Assembly (NCBI GenBank): GCA_050743385.1
Contig: JBOGFJ010000280.1
Coordinates: 1-16,683, forward strand
Direction of reading: 5' to 3'
DNA: 16,683 bases
Source: JACDBD01 sp050743385
GTDB taxonomy: Bacteria; Actinomycetota; Acidimicrobiia; IMCC26256; JACDBD01
Positions 13,369-16,683 of the stretch are shown here, piece by piece. Positions within the stretch are counted from its first letter, which is position 1; every line of letters begins with the position of its first letter. The notes below the pieces were generated by a model. The model was not told the DNA's origin. It was given only the letters and a program-made list of their open reading frames with translations, and searched no databases. The position numbers and the translations under genes are program-made.

Positions 13369-14160
13369 ATGCGGCTGCGACGGGGCGACCGGAGTGAGCG
13401 AAGCCGCCCGTACGGCGCCCTGGAAGCGGCACTGGGCTGGCGCTTCCGCAACGTCGCGGTGCTCGAGCAGGCGCTCACTCACCGCTCCTACTGCGCCGAG
13501 CACGCCGGGAACGAGTCGAACGAGCGGCTCGAGTTCTTCGGAGATGCCGTGCTCGGTCTCGTCATCACCGACTACGTGTACCGCGCGTACGAGATGTTCT
13601 CGGAAGGCGATCTGGCCAAGCTGCGCGCCTCGGTGGTCAACAGCGAGGTGCTCGCCGAAGTCGCCGCCGCGATCGGCGTGGGTGACGCGCTCCGGCTCGG
13701 CAAGGGTGAGGATGCTGCCGGCGGGCGCGACAAGCCCTCCATCCTCGGCGACGCGATGGAGGCGGTGATCGCGGCCGTGTACCTCGACGGGGGCTGGGAG
13801 CCGTCCCGGGCGCTCGTCTTGGCGCTGCTGGAGTCGCGCATCGTCGACGCGGCTGCCGGGCCCGACGGCCAGGATCCCAAGGGTCGCCTCCAGGAGCTCG
13901 TCGCCCAGCTGCACGGCCGGGTTCCCCGCTACCAGGTGCAGAGGGAGGGGCCCGACCACGCGCCTCGCTTCTTCGCCACCGTCGTGGTGGGAGGCCGGGC
14001 GCTGGGCGAGGGCGAAGGCCGCTCGAAGCGACAGGCCGAGCAGACGGCGGCCCAGGCGGCGTGGCGGCGGCTCCGCGAGGAGCGCCCGGAGACGGACGCC
14101 GCCGAGACCGGGGGCCGGGGGCTGCCGAGGAGAGAGGGACGCGATGCCGGAGTTACCTGA
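13369..14160 (+). CDS. rnc: Ribonuclease III
   Basis: RNase III cleaves double-stranded RNA in rRNA maturation and mRNA turnover. The catalytic domain has NERLEFFGDAVLG (51-63) with Glu55 and Asp59, and ILGDAMEAVIAAVYLDGG with Asp128 and Glu131, matching E. coli Glu41, Asp45, Asp114 and Glu117. A dsRNA-binding domain follows from about 155, including DPKGRLQELVAQ and a C-terminal SKRQAEQTAAQAAWRRL helix. The first 16 residues are basic, unusual and partly encoded by a GC-rich motif shared with two non-coding sites. The ATG is the only in-frame start near the conserved YGALEAALGWRFRN. No clear ribosome site precedes it; translation probably follows from acpP five bases upstream. The 3' end overlaps mutM by 17 bases. 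Confidence 0.95.
   Translation: MRLRRGDRSERSRPYGALEAALGWRFRNVAVLEQALTHRSYCAEHAGNESNERLEFFGDAVLGLVITDYVYRAYEMFSEGDLAKLRASVVNSEVLAEVAAAIGVGDALRLGKGEDAAGGRDKPSILGDAMEAVIAAVYLDGGWEPSRALVLALLESRIVDAAAGPDGQDPKGRLQELVAQLHGRVPRYQVQREGPDHAPRFFATVVVGGRALGEGEGRSKRQAEQTAAQAAWRRLREERPETDAAETGGRGLPRREGRDAGVT
13385..13400 (+). repeat. GCGA(C/G)CGGAG motif, copy 2 (inside rnc 5' end)
   Basis: GCGACCGGAGTGAGCG lies in codons about 6-11 of rnc, in a stretch whose residues (basic, Arg/Ser/Asp) are not part of the RNase III fold. It differs at two positions from each of the other copies. Confidence 0.4.
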
Positions 14161-14983
14161 GGTCGAGGTCATTCGACGCGACCTCGAACGCGAGATCGTG
14201 GGCAAGAAGGTCAAGACGGTCGAGGCCGACGGGATGCGCTCGATCCGTCGCCACCACAACCGCAAGCAGTTCGCCAACCGCCTGGTCGGTCACAAGATCA
14301 CGGGCGTCGAGCGGCGCGGCAAGTACATCCTCTGCCGCCTCGACGACGGCGACGTTCTGGTGATCCACCTCGGCATGTCGGGTCAGCTGCTCCGGTCGAA
14401 GGGGGGGCGCGCGCCCTCGACGAAGCACACGCACGTCGTGATCACGTTCACGCAGGGCGGCCAGCTCCGATTCATCGACCCGCGCACGTTCGGCGAGATG
14501 TTCATCACGGAGCTCGATGGCGTGGAGAAGGAGGTCGGCGAGCTCGCCCATCTCGGCCTCGACCCGCTCGAGACCGCGATGTCGTGGGAAGTCTTCGGTC
14601 GCATGGTGGCCGACAAGCACACCAAGTTGAAGCCGCTCCTCATGGACCAGAAGTTCCTCGCCGGCATCGGCAACATCTACAGCGACGAGATCCTGTTCGG
14701 CGCGGGCCTGCGCTGGGACCGCGAGAGCGACTCGCTGTCGGCCCAGGAGGTACGCCGGCTGTACCGGGCGATGGTCGAGACGCTCCAGGACGCGGTGAAA
14801 TACCGGGGGTCGACGCTGTCGGACATGCAGTACGTCGATCTTTTCGGCAAGCCGGGCGAGTACCAGCTGCACCACAAGGTGTACGCCCGCGAGGGTGCGT
14901 CGTGCCGGCGGTGCCGGCGCCCGATCGCACGCGAGCGCTACGGCGGGCGATCGACGTTCTACTGCGAGGCCTGCCAGGTCTGA
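14144..14983 (+). CDS. mutM: Formamidopyrimidine-DNA glycosylase
   Basis: MutM (Fpg) removes 8-oxoguanine and ring-opened purines and cuts the abasic site. The 279-residue protein has the invariant start MPELPEVE with catalytic Pro2 and Glu3, the lysine in RRGKYIL (positional equivalent of Lys57), and the helix-two-turn-helix region with KFLAGIGNIYSDEILF. The C-terminal zinc finger has Cys254, Cys257, Cys274 and Cys277, and ends GRSTFYCEACQ. The ATG lies inside rnc (17-base overlap) behind GAGGAGAGAGGG. All features needed for activity are present. The rnc-mutM-acyP-smc order is shared with mycobacteria. Confidence 0.96.
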   Translation: MPELPEVEVIRRDLEREIVGKKVKTVEADGMRSIRRHHNRKQFANRLVGHKITGVERRGKYILCRLDDGDVLVIHLGMSGQLLRSKGGRAPSTKHTHVVITFTQGGQLRFIDPRTFGEMFITELDGVEKEVGELAHLGLDPLETAMSWEVFGRMVADKHTKLKPLLMDQKFLAGIGNIYSDEILFGAGLRWDRESDSLSAQEVRRLYRAMVETLQDAVKYRGSTLSDMQYVDLFGKPGEYQLHHKVYAREGASCRRCRRPIARERYGGRSTFYCEACQV

Positions 14984-15047
14984 GCGACGTCTGATGCGAG
15001 CGGCGCACGCTCCGTGCTTTGTCGGCACCCGGCCGTAAGGGGTGGCC

Positions 15048-15323
15048 GTGTCGGAGCGCGTACGCCGACGCGTGCTGGTGGCGGGGCGGGTGCAGGGTGT
15101 GTGGTTCCGCGAGTCGGCTCGCGACCAGGCGACGGCGGTGGGAGTCGAGGGCTGGGTCCGCAACCTCGGTGACGGGCGGGTCGAGCTGGTGCTCGAGGGC
15201 CCGGAGGCGGCGGTCGACCGCATGGTCGCCTGGTGCCGCGCGGGGCCCCCTCGCGCTCGGGTCGACGGCGTGGAGGTCGTCGCCGAGGTCCCGGTTGGAG
15301 AGCGCGGATTCAGGGTGCGCTAG
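15048..15323 (+). CDS. acyP: Acylphosphatase
   Basis: Acylphosphatase hydrolyses acyl phosphates such as acetyl- or carbamoyl-phosphate. The 91-residue product has the catalytic arginine loop GRVQGVWFRESARDQ and the asparagine loop GWVRNLGDGRVELVLEG, in the family order, with tryptophan in place of the more common glycine or phenylalanine before FR. The GTG at 15048 is chosen because AAGGGG lies five bases upstream; a GTG six bases earlier overlaps that site and would give 93 residues. In this operon it could also remove acyl-phosphates leaking from PlsX/FakA-like chemistry, but that is speculation. It lies between mutM and smc, as in mycobacteria. Confidence 0.93.
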   Translation: MSERVRRRVLVAGRVQGVWFRESARDQATAVGVEGWVRNLGDGRVELVLEGPEAAVDRMVAWCRAGPPRARVDGVEVVAEVPVGERGFRVR

Positions 15324-15341
15324 CTCTAGGCTCGCCGTCGT

Positions 15342-15347
15342 TACGAT
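15342..15347 (+). promoter_or_regulatory. Candidate -10 box (TACGAT) before smc
   Basis: TACGAT fits TANNNT and lies about 130 bases before the smc GTG, just after the acyP stop codon. A TAGCTC/TAGGCT stretch is just upstream, but no good -35 box is visible. It would allow smc to be transcribed apart from the upstream run. Confidence 0.3.
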
Positions 15348-15367
15348 CCGCTCGGCGAGAAGAACGC

Positions 15368-15379
15368 AGGAGGAGCTGC
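15368..15379 (+). repeat. 12-base direct repeat, left copy
   Basis: AGGAGGAGCTGC here is identical to 15464-15475, starting 96 bases later. This left copy looks like a ribosome binding site without a start codon after it. The interval between the copies contains a strong hairpin and a GC-rich repeat motif, which together look like a small insertion that duplicated its target. Confidence 0.5.
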
Positions 15380-15393
15380 CAGCGCTCGACGAG

Positions 15394-15414
15394 GGGGCGG
15401 GCTTCGCCCGCCCC
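15394..15414 (+). terminator. Strong 9-bp GC hairpin in the smc leader
   Basis: GGGGCGGGC (15394-15402) pairs perfectly with GCCCGCCCC (15406-15414) around a TTC loop. No U-run follows, so it may be an attenuator, an RNA-stabilising or blocking structure, or part of a mobile hairpin element. It lies 63 bases before the smc start and after acyP. Confidence 0.5.
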
Positions 15415-15438
15415 GGGCAGCCGGCTGCGTGCGGAGCG

Positions 15439-15454
15439 GCGAGCGGAGCGAGCG
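15439..15454 (+). repeat. GCGA(C/G)CGGAG motif, copy 3 (before smc)
   Basis: GCGAGCGGAGCGAGCG differs at two positions from copies 1 and 2. It lies between the hairpin and the smc ribosome site, inside the block flanked by the 12-base direct repeats. Confidence 0.4.
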
Positions 15455-15463
15455 CGACCAGAA

Positions 15464-15475
15464 AGGAGGAGCTGC
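15464..15475 (+). repeat. 12-base direct repeat, right copy (smc ribosome binding site)
   Basis: AGGAGGAGCTGC contains the AAGGAGG site eight bases before the smc GTG (15478). It is identical to 15368-15379. This copy is functional as the smc ribosome site; the left copy has no gene after it. Confidence 0.55.
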
Positions 15476-15477
15476 GG

Positions 15478-16683
15478 GTGTTCTTGAAGTCGTTGACACT
15501 GAAGGGCTTCAAGTCGTTCGCCGACACGACGACGCTGGCGTTCGAGCCCGGCGTCACCGTGGTGGTCGGTCCCAACGGCACCGGGAAGTCGAACCTGGTC
15601 GACGCGGTCGCGTGGGTGCTCGGTGCCCAGGGCCCGCGAACCGTGCGCGGCGGGAAGATGGAAGACGTCATCTATGCCGGGTCACCCGGCCGCCCGGCGC
15701 TGGGGCGGGCCGAGGTGTCGCTGACGATCGACAACGAAGCCGGCCTGCTGCCGATCGACTTCTCCGAGGTCACGATCACCCGGACGCTGTTCCGCAATAC
15801 GGGCGAGTCGGAGTACGCGATCAACGGCGCCCCTTGCCGGCTGCTCGACATCCAGGAGCTGCTCTCCGACACCGGCATCGGCCGCCAGCAGCACGTCATC
15901 GTGGGCCAGGGTCAGCTCGACACGGTCTTGACCGCCCGTCCCGAAGACCGGCGGGCCGTCATCGAGGAGGCTGCCGGGATCCTGAAGTTCCGGAAGCGCC
16001 GCGAGCGCGCCGAGCGCCGCCTCGAGGCGACGGAGGGGAGCCTCCTGCGGCTCAACGACCTCGTGCGCGAGGTGCGCCGCCAGCTCACGCCGCTGCAGAA
16101 GCAGGCCGACGCCGCCCGCCGCCACGGCGGCCTCGTCGAGGAGCTCCGCTCCATCCGGCTGCATCTCGCCGGCCACGAGATCGGGGGGCTCCAGACTCGC
16201 CTCGAGCGCGTGCGCGACGAGCGGACCGACCTCGACGCGACGGAGTCGGGGCTCCGCGGCCGGCTGCGCGACCTCGACATCGCCGTGCTCGATGTCGAGC
16301 ACTCACTCACCGCGCTGGGCCACGACGACCTCGCGGAGTGGCTTGTACGCGTCGAGTCCTTGCGCGAACGGGCACGCGGCGTGCTCGCGCTGATGGCCGA
16401 GAAGCAGCGGGGCGTCGAGCGCGAGCTCGCGGCGGCCGCCGATCAGGGCGTCGTCGAGTCGCTCGTCGCCGACGCCGTCGCGCTCCGGGGTGAGCTCTCC
16501 GAGGTCGACGCCGCTGCCGGTGACCTCGCGCCCCGCTACGCCGAGGTCGAGGACCTGGAGCACCGACTGGCGACCGACCGCGCCGCGCTCACCGATCGCC
16601 CGGGTGGCGGCGTTGCCGACACGCGCGCCGCCGCTGAAGACCGCATGTGGGCCGCCGACGAGCGCTGGCGCCAGGCCGAGGCC
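15478..16683 (+). CDS. smc: Chromosome segregation protein SMC, partial (N-terminal 402 residues)
   Basis: SMC is the ATPase of the bacterial condensin, working with ScpA and ScpB to organise and separate chromosomes. The frame from the GTG at 15478 stays open for 402 codons to the window edge; the family is about 1,150-1,200 residues, so hinge, second coiled-coil arm and C-terminal head lie outside. Residues 1-165 form the N-terminal half of the head, starting MFLKSLTLKGFKSF. The Walker A is GPNGTGKSN (31-39), with Thr where most SMCs have Ser. DTGIGRQQHVIVGQGQLD (131-148) is the Q-loop region and EEAAGILKFRKR (163-174) enters the coiled coil. From about 170 the sequence is charged heptads rich in Arg, Glu, Leu and Ala. 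A perfect AAAGGAGG site fixes the start. Confidence 0.97.
   Translation, partial: MFLKSLTLKGFKSFADTTTLAFEPGVTVVVGPNGTGKSNLVDAVAWVLGAQGPRTVRGGKMEDVIYAGSPGRPALGRAEVSLTIDNEAGLLPIDFSEVTITRTLFRNTGESEYAINGAPCRLLDIQELLSDTGIGRQQHVIVGQGQLDTVLTARPEDRRAVIEEAAGILKFRKRRERAERRLEATEGSLLRLNDLVREVRRQLTPLQKQADAARRHGGLVEELRSIRLHLAGHEIGGLQTRLERVRDERTDLDATESGLRGRLRDLDIAVLDVEHSLTALGHDDLAEWLVRVESLRERARGVLALMAEKQRGVERELAAAADQGVVESLVADAVALRGELSEVDAAAGDLAPRYAEVEDLEHRLATDRAALTDRPGGGVADTRAAAEDRMWAADERWRQAEA

Noticed and set aside
14984..15047. GAGCG-GCGCA-CGCTC small hairpin between mutM and acyP as a terminator
   Set aside because: A five-base stem with no U-run in a 70%-GC spacer is too weak, and acyP follows in the same direction with its own ribosome site.
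15429..16493. Rightward frame overlapping the start of smc (354 codons)
   Set aside because: Arg-rich out-of-frame shadow; the smc frame from 15478 has a perfect ribosome site and Walker A.
1..16683. Defence system, mobile element, CRISPR array, tRNA or riboswitch
   Set aside because: No transposase, integrase, phage or toxin-antitoxin genes, no regularly spaced repeats, and no cloverleaf or known riboswitch core could be seen by eye.

Overview
This is a very GC-rich window with bacterial high-GC codon usage. It looks chromosomal and comes from an actinobacterium. The protein details and the gene order rpmB / fakA-like - recG - rsmD - coaD - sepIVA-like - yceD - rpmF - (plsX - acpP) - rnc - mutM - acyP - smc match the actinobacterial arrangement. 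The RecG N-terminal region and the general style suggest Acidimicrobiia or a close relative; this placement is inferred from memory of the families, not from a search. I see no rRNA, tRNA, CRISPR array, insertion sequence, phage or plasmid gene.

Region 1 (1-3036) is a small catabolic locus. A heme-oxygenase-like (TenA/iron-redox fold) gene runs leftward out of the window and is divergent from an AsnC/Lrp regulator. The regulator is co-transcribed with a homogentisate 1,2-dioxygenase and a fumarylacetoacetate-hydrolase family enzyme (overlaps of 8 and 4 bases). This suggests feedback control of the end of tyrosine/homogentisate breakdown. The divergent spacer has recognisable promoter elements and two palindromes that could be operators. 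A long perfect-core palindrome ends the locus.

Region 2 (3058-5674) holds GTP-type PEP carboxykinase (leftward), a small GlsB/YeaQ-type membrane protein (rightward), and a leftward pair of zinc-ribbon ribosomal protein L28 (rpmB) with a tiny cold-shock-like OB-fold protein whose ATG directly follows the rpmB stop codon.

Region 3 (5774-16683) is a long, almost gap-free rightward run of housekeeping genes. They cover fatty-acid handling (fakA-like, plsX, acpP), coenzyme A synthesis (coaD), ribosome parts and rRNA modification or processing (rsmD, yceD, rpmF, rnc), DNA repair (recG, mutM), septation (sepIVA-like), an acylphosphatase, and chromosome condensation (smc, cut by the right edge). Lipid precursor supply, ribosome assembly and DNA maintenance are thus tied into one transcriptional neighbourhood, with internal promoter candidates before yceD and smc.

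No gap between genes exceeds about 160 bases. The largest are 15324-15477 (before smc), 11206-11354 (before yceD) and 456-593 (divergent promoter region); their contents are listed. I do not see a new defence or mobile system. The points most worth a second look are the missing canonical start for recG's conserved N-terminus, an altered RecG motif II, a start codon buried in a hairpin between hmgA and the FAH gene, the operator-like palindromes, the rpmB-linked OB-fold protein, and a hairpin block before smc flanked by 12-base direct repeats.
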